Origin: Kitasatospora acidiphila
Lineage (GTDB): Bacteria > Actinomycetota > Actinomycetes > Streptomycetales > Streptomycetaceae
Direction: 5' to 3'
Assembly: GCF_006636205.1 (NCBI RefSeq)
Contig: NZ_VIGB01000003.1
Span: forward strand, 3,214,501-3,278,500
Length of the DNA stretch: 64,000 bases
A program made the translations under genes and the position numbers. Positions 18,719 through 27,914 of the stretch are shown here, in pieces. Numbering within the stretch: the stretch's first letter is position 1; every line of letters begins with the position of its first letter. A model generated the notes under the pieces. That model made no database searches. It was given only the letters and a program-made list of their open reading frames with translations, and was not told the DNA's origin.

Positions 18719-19432
18719 ATGGACAACACTAGCGGCGTCGGCGTTCTCGACAAGGCCGCTCTGGTGCTCAGCGCACTGGAGTCGGGCCCCGCCACGTTGG
18801 CGGGGCTGGTCGCCGCCACCGGTCTGGCGCGGCCCACGGCCCACAGGCTCGCCGTCGCACTCGAACACCACCGCCTGGTCACCAGGGACATGCAGGGCCG
18901 GTTCATCCTCGGCCCCCGACTCGCCGAACTCTCCGCCGCCGCGGGCGAGGACCGGCTGCTCGCCACCGCGGGCCCGGTGCTGACCCACCTGCGCGACGTC
19001 ACCGGCGAGAGCGCGCAGCTCTACCGCCGCCAGGGCGAGATGCGGATCTGCGTCGCGGCCGCCGAGCGGCTCTCCGGTCTGCGGGACACCGTCCCGGTGG
19101 GCTCCACGCTGCCGATGAAGGCCGGGTCGGCCGCCCAGGTGCTGCTGGCCTGGGAGGAGCCCGAGCGGCTGCACCGCGGCCTGCAGGGCGCCCGGTTCAC
19201 CGCGACGGCGCTGAGCGGTGTGCGGCGGCGCGGCTGGGCGCAGTCGATCGGCGAGCGGGAGCCCGGCGTGGCGTCCGTCTCCGCACCGGTTCGCGGGCCC
19301 TCCAACCGGGTGGTGGCGGCCGTCTCGGTCTCCGGGCCGATCGAGCGGCTGAGCCGCCACCCGGGCCGGCTGCACGCCCAGGCCATCGTGGAGGCCGCCA
19401 ACCGCCTCAGCGAGGCGCTGCGGCGCGGCTGA
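18719..19432 (+). CDS. ndgR: IclR-family regulator of leucine/amino acid genes (NdgR type)
   Basis: The 237-aa protein has an N-terminal winged helix-turn-helix (residues about 8-65; recognition helix [18 protein letters not shown]). The IclR effector domain follows, ending [18 protein letters not shown]. In streptomycetes the ortholog next to leuCD (NdgR; AreB in S. clavuligerus) controls leucine and other amino acid genes. Here it diverges from leuC across 151 bp. The ATG at 18719 sits six bases after a -10-like hexamer, so a leaderless transcript is likely. A strong terminator follows 19 bases after the stop. Confidence 0.94.
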   Translation: MDNTSGVGVLDKAALVLSALESGPATLAGLVAATGLARPTAHRLAVALEHHRLVTRDMQGRFILGPRLAELSAAAGEDRLLATAGPVLTHLRDVTGESAQLYRRQGEMRICVAAAERLSGLRDTVPVGSTLPMKAGSAAQVLLAWEEPERLHRGLQGARFTATALSGVRRRGWAQSIGEREPGVASVSAPVRGPSNRVVAAVSVSGPIERLSRHPGRLHAQAIVEAANRLSEALRRG

Positions 19433-19450
19433 CCCGCGACGAACGGCAGC

Positions 19451-19491
19451 GGGGCCGCACACCGGTTCACGGTGTGCGGCCCCTCGCTTTT
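19451..19491 (+). terminator. ndgR intrinsic terminator
   Basis: GGGGCCGCACACCG (19451-19464) pairs with CGGTGTGCGGCCCC (19470-19483) around a 5-base loop and is followed by TCGCTTTT. Confidence 0.85.
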
Positions 19492-19574
19492 CCGCGGCCT
19501 TTTTGGTTCCTGCGGCCTTCTGGTTCCTGCGGCCTTCTCGTTCGGCCGCATCCCGGTTCCCGCCGACATCCCGG

Positions 19575-19602
19575 AAAACAAAAAAGCCCCCGCATCGGGG
19601 GC
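19575..19602 (-). terminator. Terminator of the tRNA cluster
   Basis: On the minus strand GCCCCCG (19602-19596) pairs with CGGGGGC (19592-19586) around a 3-base loop, followed by TTTTTTG and more T. It lies 11 bases past the last tRNA gene. Confidence 0.85.
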
Positions 19603-19616
19603 TTTCCATTCACTGG

Positions 19617-19688
19617 CTGGGATACCAGGACTCGAACCTAGACTAACTGAACCAGAATCAGTCGTGCTGCCAATTACACCATATCCCA
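19617..19688 (-). tRNA. tRNA-Gln(CTG)
   Basis: Acceptor TGGGATA (19688-19682) pairs with TATCCCA (19624-19618). The anticodon loop TTCTGGT sits on the stem ACTGA/TCAGT and gives CTG. The T-loop GGTTCGAGTCC is present. CCA is encoded directly after the discriminator G (19616-19614). It is the last gene of the five-tRNA unit. There is no glnS-like gene in the window, whereas gatCAB is present. Confidence 0.93.
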
Positions 19689-19745
19689 CAGCAATCGGCC
19701 GATGGCCCACGCCAAGGCGTAGGGCACCACCGGCCGACCTGCTCG

Positions 19746-19818
19746 TACCCCCGACCGGATTCGAACCGGCGCTACTGCCGTGAGAGGGCAGCGTGCTAGG
19801 CCGCTACACAACGGGGGC
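19746..19818 (-). tRNA. tRNA-Glu(CTC), copy 3 in transcription order
   Basis: Acceptor GCCCCCG pairs with CGGGGGT. The anticodon stem CTGCC/GGCAG holds loop CTCTCAC (anticodon CTC), with T-loop GGTTCGAATCC. The sequence is identical to the two neighbouring copies, separated by unrelated spacers of 33 and 45 bases. Confidence 0.94.
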
Positions 19819-19851
19819 TTCCCTGCGATGCGGGACGGATCCCGCACTGCG

Positions 19852-19924
19852 TACCCCCGACCGGATTCGAACCGGCGCTACTGCCGTGAGAGGGCAGCGT
19901 GCTAGGCCGCTACACAACGGGGGC
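19852..19924 (-). tRNA. tRNA-Glu(CTC), middle copy
   Basis: Seventy-three bases identical to the copies at 19746 and 19970, with the same cloverleaf and anticodon CTC. Confidence 0.94.
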
Positions 19925-19969
19925 TCCTGCTATGCAATTCACTGTGTCAGACACGCAACTCGCATTGCG

Positions 19970-20042
19970 TACCCCCGACCGGATTCGAACCGGCGCTACT
20001 GCCGTGAGAGGGCAGCGTGCTAGGCCGCTACACAACGGGGGC
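19970..20042 (-). tRNA. tRNA-Glu(CTC), first copy in transcription order
   Basis: Seventy-three bases identical to the copies at 19746 and 19852, anticodon CTC. It follows the upstream tRNA-Gln by 31 bases. Confidence 0.94.
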
Positions 20043-20073
20043 TTGCTGTTTCCGCATCACTGCGGGTACTGCG

Positions 20074-20145
20074 CTGGGGTACCAGGACTCGAACCTAGAC
20101 TAAATGAACCAGAATCACTCGTGCTGCCAATTACACCATACCCCA
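20074..20145 (-). tRNA. tRNA-Gln(CTG), promoter-proximal copy
   Basis: Acceptor TGGGGTA (20145-20139) pairs with TACCCCA (20081-20075). The anticodon loop TTCTGGT gives CTG. Compared with the distal tRNA-Gln it has compensatory changes in the acceptor and anticodon stems, and CCA is not encoded (CGC follows the discriminator). Confidence 0.92.
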
Positions 20146-20260
20146 TCAGAACTCAACCCCCTTCGGGGTCTTGCTCAGATGTTCGCACCGCGGTCCGGGG
20201 GAGTGTTCCCGGCGAGGTCTCTGGTCCCTCTCCGTTGCCCTCCCGGGCGGCGCAGAAAGA

Positions 20261-20289
20261 ACATTACCCGACGCGTGGCCCGGCTCCAA
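20261..20289 (-). promoter_or_regulatory. Predicted promoter of the Gln-Glu-Glu-Glu-Gln tRNA cluster
   Basis: On the minus strand TTGGAG (20289-20284) and TAATGT (20266-20261) are 17 bases apart, close to the vegetative sigma consensus. Transcription would begin near 20254, about 108 bases before the first tRNA. Confidence 0.6.
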
Positions 20290-20320
20290 AATCGATAACC
20301 GCAGGCAGGCCGGGCGGCGG

Positions 20321-20363
20321 CCGCGGACCTGGTCACGGCGGGGTGCCGGGACCAGGTCCGCGG
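20321..20363 (-). terminator. gltX terminator
   Basis: CCGCGGACCTGGTC (20321-20334) pairs perfectly over 14 bp with GACCAGGTCCGCGG (20350-20363). It lies six bases past the gltX stop and separates gltX from the downstream tRNA promoter. Confidence 0.75.
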
Positions 20364-20368
20364 GCGGC

Positions 20369-21892
20369 TCAGGCCGCCGGCAGGGCGTCCAGCGCCTTGC
20401 CGAGGCGGCGCAGCGTCTCGGCGCGGCCGAGCAGCTCCATCGACTCGAACAGCGGCGGCGAGATCCGGCGGCCGGTGACGGCCACCCGCAGCGGCGTGAA
20501 GGCGAACTTGGGCTTGATGCCCAGGCCGTCCACCAGCGCCTCGCGCAGCACGGCCTGGATCGGCTCCGGGGTGAAGTCCGCCAGCGCCTCCAGGGCCTTG
20601 ATGCTGGCCTCCAGCACCGGGCGGGCGTCCGCGGTGAGCGCCTTGGCGGCGTCGGCCTCGTCGACCGCGAAGGCGGCCGGGTCGACGAAGAGGAAGCCGA
20701 GCATGTCGACCACCTCGGACAGCACCACCATGCGCTCCTGGGTGAGCGGCGCGGCCTTGCCCAGCAGCTCCAGCTGCGCGGCGGTCGGCTCGGCCGGCAG
20801 CAGGTCGGCGGCCTGCAGGTACGGGACCAGCCGCTGCGCGAAGTCCTCCGGCTGCAGCAGCCGCAGGTGGTCGGCGTTGATCGACTCGGCCTTCTTCAGG
20901 TCGAAGCGGGCCGGGTTGGCGTTCACCTTGCTGATGTCGAAGGCCGCCACCAGCTCCTCCATGGAGAACCGGTCCCGGTCCTCGGCCAGCGACCAGCCCA
21001 GCAGCGCAAGGTAGTTGAGCAGGCCCTCGGGCAGGAAGCCGCGCTCCCGGTAGAGGTTGAGGCTGGCCTGCGGGTCGCGCTTGGAGAGCTTCTTGTTGCC
21101 CTCGCCCATCACATACGGCAGGTGGCCGAAGCGCGGGGTGGCGCCGCTGCCCACGCCGATGTCGGCGAGCGCGGCGTAGAGCGCGATCTGACGCGGCGTG
21201 GAGGAGAGCAGGTCCTCGCCGCGCAGCACGTGGGTGATGCCCATCAGCGCGTCGTCCACGGGGTTGACCAGGGTGTAGAGCGGTGCGCCGTTGGCCCGCA
21301 CGATGCCGTAGTCCGGCACGTCCTTGGCGTCGAAGGTGACGGTGCCACGGACCAGGTCCTCGAAGGTGAGCGGCTGGTCGGGCATCCGGAACCGCAGGAT
21401 CGGCTGGCGGCCCTCGGCCCGGTAGATCGCCTTCTGCTCGTCGGTGAGGGTGCGGCACAGGCCGTCGTAGCCGGACGGCAGGCCGGCGGCGCGGGCCGCC
21501 TCCCGACGGGACTCCAGCTCCTCGGTGGTGCAGAAGCACTCGTAGGCGTGGCCGGCCTCGTGCAGGCGGCGGGCGACGTCGGCGTAGACGTCCATCCGCT
21601 GGGACTGCCGGTAGGGCTCGTGCGGGCCGCCGACCTCGGGGCCCTCGTCCCAGTCGAAGCCGAGCCAGCGCATCGCGTCCAGCAGCTGCTGGTACGACTC
21701 CTCGGAGTCGCGCGCCGCGTCGGTGTCCTCGATCCGGAACACCAGCGTGCCGCCGTTGTGCCGGGCGAACGCCCAGTTGAACAGCGCCGTGCGGACCAGG
21801 CCGACATGCGGGTTGCCGGTCGGGGAGGGACAGAAACGGACCCGGACGGTCGGGTCGGCCGCGACGGAGCCGCTAGTGGATGCGTTAGCCAC
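20369..21892 (-). CDS. gltX: Glutamyl-tRNA synthetase (probably non-discriminating)
   Basis: GltX charges tRNA-Glu. In actinobacteria, which generally lack GlnRS, it also mischarges tRNA-Gln with Glu for GatCAB to amidate. The 507-aa class I synthetase has [20 protein letters not shown] (HIGH-type motif), FRIEDTD and the KMSKS-type [13 protein letters not shown] at 21892 overlaps the upstream FAH gene stop by eight bases (GTGGCTAA), so the two are translationally coupled. Downstream on the same strand lie three tRNA-Glu and two tRNA-Gln genes. Confidence 0.97.
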   Translation of the reverse strand: MANASTSGSVAADPTVRVRFCPSPTGNPHVGLVRTALFNWAFARHNGGTLVFRIEDTDAARDSEESYQQLLDAMRWLGFDWDEGPEVGGPHEPYRQSQRMDVYADVARRLHEAGHAYECFCTTEELESRREAARAAGLPSGYDGLCRTLTDEQKAIYRAEGRQPILRFRMPDQPLTFEDLVRGTVTFDAKDVPDYGIVRANGAPLYTLVNPVDDALMGITHVLRGEDLLSSTPRQIALYAALADIGVGSGATPRFGHLPYVMGEGNKKLSKRDPQASLNLYRERGFLPEGLLNYLALLGWSLAEDRDRFSMEELVAAFDISKVNANPARFDLKKAESINADHLRLLQPEDFAQRLVPYLQAADLLPAEPTAAQLELLGKAAPLTQERMVVLSEVVDMLGFLFVDPAAFAVDEADAAKALTADARPVLEASIKALEALADFTPEPIQAVLREALVDGLGIKPKFAFTPLRVAVTGRRISPPLFESMELLGRAETLRRLGKALDALPAA

Positions 21893-22682
21893 GCTTGATC
21901 ACCCTGTTGGTGAGAGTGCCGATGCCTTCGATGGAGACGGCGACTTCGTCGCCGACGTTGAGCGGTCCGACACCCGCGGGGGTGCCGGTGAGGATGACGT
22001 CGCCCGGGAGCAGCGTCATGGCCTCGGAGATGTGCGCGATCAGCTCGGGGATGCCGTGCAGCATGAGCGAGGTGCGCCCGGTCTGCCGCAGCTCCCCGTT
22101 GACCGTGCAGGTGACGGCCAGGTCGGCGGGGTCGAGTTGGGTCTCGATCCACGGCCCGAGCGGGCAGGAGGTGTCGAAGCCCTTGGCCCGGGCCCACTGG
22201 CCCTCGCGCTGCTGGATGTCGCGCGCGGTGACGTCGTTGGCGCAGGTGTAGCCGAAGACCACCTCGGGCACCCGCTCCACCGGCACCTCGCGGCACATCC
22301 GGCCGATCACCACGGCCAGTTCGGCCTCGTGCTGGACGTCGGAGGAGAACGGCGGGTAGGCGATCGACTCGGTCGGGCCGATCACCGCGGTGTTCGGCTT
22401 GAAGAAGGTCAGCGGGACCTCCGGGACCTCGTTGCCGAGCTCGGCCGCGTGCGCCGCGTAGTTGCGGCCGACCGCCACGATCTTGCTGGGCAGCATCGGG
22501 CTGAGCAGCCGCACCTGGTCCAGCTGGTAGACCTCGCCGGTCGGTTGGGCGTCGCCGAACGGGTGCCCCGCGATCGCGTGCACCCGCAGCGACTCGGGTT
22601 GGGTGGAGTCGCCCTCGACGATGCCGAAGGAGACGCTGCCCGCGGCCGCTCCTTCACGGACTGAGAACCTCGCGATACGCAC
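21885..22682 (-). CDS. Fumarylacetoacetate hydrolase (FAH) family protein
   Basis: The 265-aa protein has the FAH catalytic domain: [17 protein letters not shown], then [16 protein letters not shown] (metal Glu pair), [15 protein letters not shown], and [15 protein letters not shown] near the C-terminus. Family members hydrolyse or decarboxylate 2,4-diketo or acylpyruvate substrates; the exact substrate cannot be read. GTG at 22682 has AGG nine bases upstream. Its last eight bases overlap the gltX start, an arrangement common in streptomycetes. Confidence 0.92.
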   Translation of the reverse strand: MRIARFSVREGAAAGSVSFGIVEGDSTQPESLRVHAIAGHPFGDAQPTGEVYQLDQVRLLSPMLPSKIVAVGRNYAAHAAELGNEVPEVPLTFFKPNTAVIGPTESIAYPPFSSDVQHEAELAVVIGRMCREVPVERVPEVVFGYTCANDVTARDIQQREGQWARAKGFDTSCPLGPWIETQLDPADLAVTCTVNGELRQTGRTSLMLHGIPELIAHISEAMTLLPGDVILTGTPAGVGPLNVGDEVAVSIEGIGTLTNRVIKRG

Positions 22683-22822
22683 GCTGGGCGACCTTTCCGG
22701 TACTGGGGTCGATTCCGCTCCAGGCTATCCCCCGCAGAACGGCCGAGGGCGCCGCCACCAGCGGTGACGGCGCCCGATAAGCGGCTGAGCTGCGACGCAG
22801 CGGAGGGTGGGGGTCGCCGAGA

Positions 22823-22854
22823 TGGGGGTCCCCCCGGCCGAAGGCTGGGGGAGA
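22823..22854. repeat. Streptomyces-type interspersed GGGGGTCCCC element
   Basis: The stretch TGGGGGTCCCCCCGGCCG followed by AAGGCTGGGGGAG looks like the short dispersed intergenic hairpin element common in streptomycete genomes; this is recalled, not searched. It lies in the 238-bp gap upstream of the FAH gene, where I see no coding region. Confidence 0.45.
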
Positions 22855-22920
22855 GGCGGCACCCGCCTGCAGCGGAGGAGCAGCTCAAAGAGCGACCAGG
22901 AAAGGCCGAGTGTGCCGGGG

Positions 22921-23142
22921 TCAGGCCTGCTGCTGCTCCGGAACGGTCATGAGCTTGGTGCGGCGCGGGTTGGCCGTGCTCTTCGGCAGCTCGGTCGAGT
23001 ACTCGACGGGCTCGCCGACGACCCGGGCGCCCGGCAGCTGGCTGAAGTCCTCCAGCGAGGCCAGGGTCGTCCGGCGGGGGTTCGCCGTCGAACGGGAGCC
23101 GAGAGTCGACGGGTTGGCCGACTTGGCCGGCATCTGGGACAT
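22921..23142 (-). CDS. 73-aa protein with repeated (R/K)STANPRRTxL motif
   Basis: This is a small basic, hydrophilic protein without signal peptide or membrane segment. It contains two near-identical motifs, RSTANPRRTTL (residues about 17-27) and KSTANPRRTKL (about 54-64), plus a degenerate KSANPSTL at the N-terminus. The linker includes LEDFSQLPGARVVGEPVEY. The start is ATG at 23142 with GAAGG nine bases upstream. I do not recognise a named family. It is transcribed away from the first conservon, with a Crp-like palindrome between them. A regulatory or peptide-precursor role is possible but unsupported. Confidence 0.7.
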   Translation of the reverse strand: MSQMPAKSANPSTLGSRSTANPRRTTLASLEDFSQLPGARVVGEPVEYSTELPKSTANPRRTKLMTVPEQQQA

Positions 23143-23650
23143 CGCTTCACACCTTCGGATCGGGGACGGACAGCCGGCGCGGGCGTCCGCCGGGACTCAA
23201 CAGCCAGGGTAGGGACCTCTTTCCACAGCGGCCGTGACCAAAGCTACACATTCGCCTGTGAGTTTGCTCACAATTGCGCCGACGGGGCCCGCAATTTGGA
23301 TATTTCACCCAAGAAGTAAATTCCGACAATCCCGGCGGAACGGAAATAGCGGATGCCCGGCGGGCCGACCCGTTCGAGCTCGTCGAACGGCCAGCTGTCC
23401 GAAAAGGGCCGTATTAACGGGCCTGGCCACACCGTCTGTGAGGCCCCGCGCGCGGTCGGTAGCACGGTGCGGCGCCTCACCCCGCCCCTTGTTGGAGTTC
23501 CCCTGCTGTGCTGGAATGCCACGAACCGCCTCAGGTCTACCCATGGCGGCCGCGGCGCATACCCGGATCGGCCGGGTTCGCCGACGACATCGAGAACTCG
23601 ACACCGCCCCGGCCTCGCCCAGGGCGCCCGGTCCAGAGGTTGCGACGCCA
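23143..23650. other. 508-bp divergent regulatory gap upstream of the first conservon
   Basis: The stretch 23230-23340 is clearly richer in A+T than its surroundings. It holds the Crp-like palindrome at 23257-23272 and a possible rightward promoter, TTGCGC (23274-23279) and GGATAT (23298-23303) with an 18-base spacer. The conservon frame stays open from 23234, but the Arg/Pro-rich residues it would encode before GTG 23651 do not look like family sequence. I see no gene in this gap. Confidence 0.5.
23257..23272. promoter_or_regulatory. Crp-like palindrome TGTGA-N6-TCACA
   Basis: TGTGAGTTTGCTCACA is a perfect match to the Crp/Vfr-type TGTGA-N6-TCACA site. Streptomyces Crp is known to recognise related GTG-N-CAC half sites. 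It sits between the divergent 73-aa gene (115 bases from its ATG) and the conservon, two bases upstream of the candidate -35 at 23274. Confidence 0.5.
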
Positions 23651-26600
23651 GTGCAGGGACGTTTCAAAAGGGGTAGCGGCGCCGCGGGCCAGGCCGAGTC
23701 GCCGGATCCCCTCGCTGCCCCCCACCTGTCGGAGGCGGACACCGCCACGGGCGACCGGCCGAACGGCGGTGCGCCCGAACAGCCGGAGCCGGAGACCGAC
23801 CGCGATCCGGACGAGAGCGGCCAGCCCTCCCAGCCCCGGCTGCGCAGTTCGCTCAACCGCCGCCGCGCCACCGGCGCCGGCCGACTGCGGATGCGCAACT
23901 GGCGGATCCGCAGCCGCCTGATCGCCCTGCTGCTGCTCCCGGTGGTGGTCGCGCTGGTCCTCGGCGGCCTGCGCATCAGCAGCTCGACGCAGAGCTCCCA
24001 GCAGCTGGCCCAGATGGCCAACCTGAGCGACCTGGCGGTCAAGGCCACCCAGCTGGCCGACGCGCTGGAGACCGAGCGCGACATCAGCGCCGGCCCGCTC
24101 ACGATCAACCCGAACGCGCAGGACGACGACGTCAACGCGGCGCGGAAGACCACCGACGACCTGACCAAGGCCTACTACGACCGCGCCGACTCCTTCGACA
24201 ACCACGACCTGTCGGGCGGCAACTCCCTGCTGCTGCAGGTCCGCACCGACATGGGCCTGCTGTCGGACTTCCGCAAGAACGCCTACACCCAGGTCAACAA
24301 CATCGAGGCCACGGTCGCGTCGTACGACACGGTCATCAAGGACCTGCTCTCGATCAGCCAGGACATCGCCCTCGGCTCCAACTCCCCCGACCTGGTCACG
24401 GCCACCCGGGCCCTCGAGCAGTTCTCGCTGGAGAAGGAGGCCACCTCCGAGCAGCGCGCGCTGATCGCCGCCGCGCTGGCCCGCCAGCCCAGCCCCGACA
24501 TGTCCAACTCGGACCAGAGCTTCGGCGTCCGTCTGCAGACCGCCGACCGGAACGCCGCCGCCAACTTCAACTCGATCTACGGTGCCGGCGCCGCCGCGAA
24601 GCTGCGCCAGCGGCTCACCCTCAACACCGAGATCAACGCGGCCGACCGCTACGCCGGCCAGGTGCTGCAGACCAACGGCATCAGGCAGGCCGACCCGCGC
24701 TCCTACAAGGACTGGTACGACCAGGCCACCACCAAGATCGTCGCCGAGCGCGCGATCGAGAACCAGCTGCTCGAGGAGCTCAAGGGCAAGGCCCAGTCGC
24801 TGCAGCAGCAGGCCGACCAGGACGTGGTCATCAACAGTGCGCTGATCGTGCTGGTGCTGCTGTTCGCCGTGGGCGGCGCGGCGCTGATGGCCCGCTCGAT
24901 GGTGCGCTCGCTCACCAAGCTGCAGAACGCGGCCGAGGACGTCGCCGAGCGCCGGCTGCCGGAACTGGTCAAGACGCTCTCCGAGACCGACCCGCAGGAC
25001 GTCGACGTCACCGTCGACCCGGTCGGCATCGACTCGGCCGACGAGATCGGCCACGTCGCGCACGCCTTCGACATGGTGCACAGCGAGGCGGTCCGACTGG
25101 CCGCCGAGCAGGCGCTGCTGCGCGGCAACATCAACTCGATGTTCACCAACCTCTCGCGCCGCAGCCAGGGCCTGATCCAGCGTCAGCTCTCGCTGATCTC
25201 CGAACTGGAGAGCCGCGAGGCCGACCCCGACCAGCTGGCCAGCCTCTTCAAGCTGGACCACCTCGCCACCCGCATGCGCCGCAACGGCGAGAACCTGCTG
25301 GTCCTCGCGGGCGAGGACCCGGGCCGCCGTTGGACCCGGCCGGTCCCGCTGGTCGACGTGCTGCGCGCCGCCGCCTCCGAGGTGGAGCAGTACGAGCGCA
25401 TCGAGTTGGCCGCCGTGCCGTCCGCCGAGGTGGCCGGCCGCGTCGTCAACGACCTCGTCCACCTGCTCGCCGAGCTGCTGGAGAACGCCACTTCGTTCTC
25501 CAGCCCGCAGACCCGGGTGCGGGTCACCGGCCACGCCCTGCCGGACGGCCGGGTGCTGGTCGAGATCCACGACACCGGCATCGGCCTGAGCCCGGACGAC
25601 CTGGCCGAGATCAACGAGCGGCTGGCCAACCCGCCCACGGTGGACGTCTCGGTCTCCCGCCGGATGGGCCTGTTCGTGGTCGGCCGCCTGTCGCTGCGCC
25701 ACGGCATCCGGATCCAGCTGCGCCCCAGCGACTCCGGTGGCACCACGGCGCTGGTCATGCTGCCGATCGACGTCACCAACTCCGGTGAGCGGCGCGGCGA
25801 GCGCCCGAACAACGCTTCCAAGGGCCAGCGCGGGGCCGGCCCGACGCCGCGCCAGCAGCGCACCCTGCCGGCCGGCGCCGAGGGTGCGGGCCTGCCTACG
25901 CGCCCCGCGCCGGCGCTCGGCCAGGGCGGCGGGCCGGGCGCGGCCGGCGGTCGGCCGCAGCTCGCCCAGGGCCCGGCGGCCACCCAGGGCCCGGGCGCGC
26001 AGGCTCCGGGCGCGCAGGCTCCGGGTGCCCAGCCCGGCCGGCCGGGTCAGCCCGGCGGGCCGTCGGCCCCGACCGGCGGGCTGCCCACCGCAGGGCTGCC
26101 GACCAGGGAGGTCGGCCAGTCGCTGCGCGAGGGCGCGTTCTCCCAGCAGCCGGGCGGCTCCGGCCTGCCGCAGCGCGGCACCGGTCTGGGGAGGCCGCGG
26201 GGCGCCGCCACCGAGCAGCCGCAGCACGGCCGGGCGGACGGCCTGCCGCAGGGCCGGCGGCCGCGCACCGACGTCGGCCCGCAGGGTCGCCCCGGCGGTC
26301 TGCCGCAGCGCCCGGCCGGCCCCGACTCCGGCCGCCCGCAAGGCCAGCCGCAGCCCCAGCACCCCCAGTTGCCGCAGCAGCAGCCGCAGCAGCCCCGACT
26401 GCCCCAGCAGCAGCCGCAGTTGCCCCAGCAACAGCAACAGCAGCCGCAGCCGGTCGCCGAGGTGCCCGGTCCCCGACCGTGCCGCAGCCGGTGCTCGGCG
26501 CCCCCGAGCCCGCGCCGCTGGCCCGGCCGCGGTTCGAGGCCAGCCAGATCGACCCGCGTGACCCGCTGGGCCTGGGCCTGGTCGAGCCGGTGCTGCCGAG

Positions 26601-27387
26601 CGTCGACGCCCCGCAGCCGCACCGCGGCCCCGAGGCCCGCGCCCCGCAGCCGCAGCAACCGGCCGCCGGGCACCAGCAGTTCGCCCCGCAGCAGGCCCAG
26701 CCGGCGCTCCCGCCGCGCTCCCCCGAGCACGGCCAGCCGCTCGGCGAGGATCCGGCGTTCCGCAACGGCGGTGCCAGCCGGATGGCCTCGGTGCAGGTGA
26801 ACCGCCCTGACGCCGACCAGTCGCAGCAGGCCCGCCAGCGCGGGTACCAGCCGCAGCGGCCGGGCACCAGCGCGCCGGGCCACCCCCAGCCGGGCACCGG
26901 TGGGCCGGAGCAGCAGCCCTTCGGCGGCCGTCCGGCCCAGGAGCGGCAGCCGCAGCACGAGGGGGGCGAGGCGCCCTGGCGTTCGTCCGCCAACGACGAG
27001 CGCTGGCGGCGGGCCGAGCAGCTGCGCTCGCCCAGCTCGGACGGCGTCACGCTCTCCGGGCTGCCCCGCCGGACCCCGCAGGCCAACCTGGTGGCCGGCA
27101 CCGCCGAGGCCTCCCCGCTCACCGGGCCGCAGGTGTCCCGGGCGCCGGAGGAGGTGCGCGGGCGGCTGACCAACCTGCGCCGCGGCATCCAGCAGGGTCG
27201 CCGGGCCGGCTCCGAATCGGGTCAGCCGACCGGGCAGTTCCCGGCGGCGGACGGCCGGTCGGACGGCTTCGGCGGACCCGCCGGTGACGTTTCAGCAAAT
27301 GGCGGCTACCGTTCTCCCGCACCGGAGGGCAACGACTTCGGGCAGCCGGGCGGCAACGGCTTCGGCAACCACAACCAGGAGCGTTGA
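23651..27387 (+). CDS. cvnA: Conservon sensor-kinase-like protein CvnA (first conservon), apparent single-base frameshift
   Basis: CvnA is the membrane sensor of the conservon, a Ras-like signalling unit of actinomycetes. From GTG 23651 (VQGRFKRGSG) there is a short cytosolic arm, then membrane segment LIALLLLPVVVALVLGGL (residues about 90-108), a nitrate-sensing-type extracellular domain, membrane segment ALIVLVLLFAVGGAALMA (about 395-412) and a HAMP region. The ATPase domain has N-box ELLENATSFSS, G1 EIHDTGIGLS and G2 RMGLFVVGRLS. A Pro/Gln-rich tail follows. At the CCCC run 26471-26474 one base is missing. Restoring it joins the tail ending in the conserved EEVRGRLTNLRRG at 27387 (1245 aa). 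A weak AGAGG precedes the start. Confidence 0.88.
26993..27190 (+). other. Conserved C-terminal tail module of the first CvnA
   Basis: After the low-complexity Pro/Gln linker, the restored frame encodes NDERWRRAEQLRSP, GLPRRTPQANLVAG and APEEVRGRLTNLRRG. The same three blocks, in the same order and spacing, close the second CvnA. This suggests a functional end-module rather than disordered filler. Confidence 0.6.
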
Positions 27388-27811
27388 GTTGAGTCAGATG
27401 AGTCAGGCAGCCAGCAACCTGAACTGGCTGATCACCAATTTCGTGGCGAACACCCCCGGGGTGTCGCACACGGTGGTGGTCTCCGCTGACGGGCTCCTGC
27501 TCTGCATGTCCGAGGGCTTCCCCCGGGACCGCGCCGACCAGTTGGCCGCGGTCGCCTCCGGCCTCACCTCCCTCACCTCCGGCGCCAGCCGGATCTTCGA
27601 GGGCGGCGAGGTCAACCAGACCGTGGTCGAGATGGAGCGCGGTTTCCTCTTCCTGATGGCTGTCAGCGACGGGTCCTCGCTCGCCGTACTGGCCGCCCCC
27701 GACTCCGACATCGGCCTTGTCGGTTACGAGATGGCCCTGCTCGTCGACCGAGCCGGTGCCGTCCTCACTCCCGCCCTGCGCGCGGAACTCCAGGGCAGCC
27801 TCCTGCACTGA
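27374..27811 (+). repeat. Near-identical duplicated tract, cvnB copy 1
   Basis: Matches 32751-33188 at a constant offset of 5377 bases with only scattered substitutions and no indel. It covers the intergenic ribosome-binding region and all of cvnB. Confidence 0.9.
27398..27811 (+). CDS. cvnB: Conservon Roadblock/LC7 protein CvnB (first conservon)
   Basis: CvnB is a Roadblock/LC7 (MglB-like) protein thought to act with the CvnD GTPase as activator or scaffold. The 137-aa product has the Roadblock core NTPGVSHTVVVSADGLLLCM, GASRIFEGGEVNQTVVEM and the FLFLMAVSDGSSLAVLA sheet. A TTG at 27389 with AGGAG seven bases upstream (MSQMSQAA) is an equally good or better start than ATG 27398. It differs from the second CvnB at only four residues; here Ala replaces Asp in FVANTPG. 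It follows cvnA immediately. Confidence 0.95.
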   Translation: MSQAASNLNWLITNFVANTPGVSHTVVVSADGLLLCMSEGFPRDRADQLAAVASGLTSLTSGASRIFEGGEVNQTVVEMERGFLFLMAVSDGSSLAVLAAPDSDIGLVGYEMALLVDRAGAVLTPALRAELQGSLLH

Positions 27812-27914
27812 CCGGGAGTCACTTCACCGTCCGTCGGACCCGACTGCGCACCCCGGGTCCGGCGCCACACCCCACAGCTGACTCAGCATCAGCCGCAGCG
27901 CAAGGAGGATCCAG

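Noticed and set aside
19746..20042. Three direct repeats with spacers as a CRISPR-like array
   Set aside because: The repeat units fold as tRNA-Glu and the spacers differ in length; no cas genes are near.
22764..22952. 62-codon rightward frame in the gap beside the 73-aa gene
   Set aside because: It runs through the interspersed hairpin element, has no ribosome-binding site and overlaps the supported leftward gene.
23234..23650. N-terminal extension of the first CvnA from ATG 23234
   Set aside because: The 139 extra residues are Arg/Pro-rich without family similarity and cover the A+T-rich promoter region; GTG 23651 gives the VQGRFKR start expected for CvnA.
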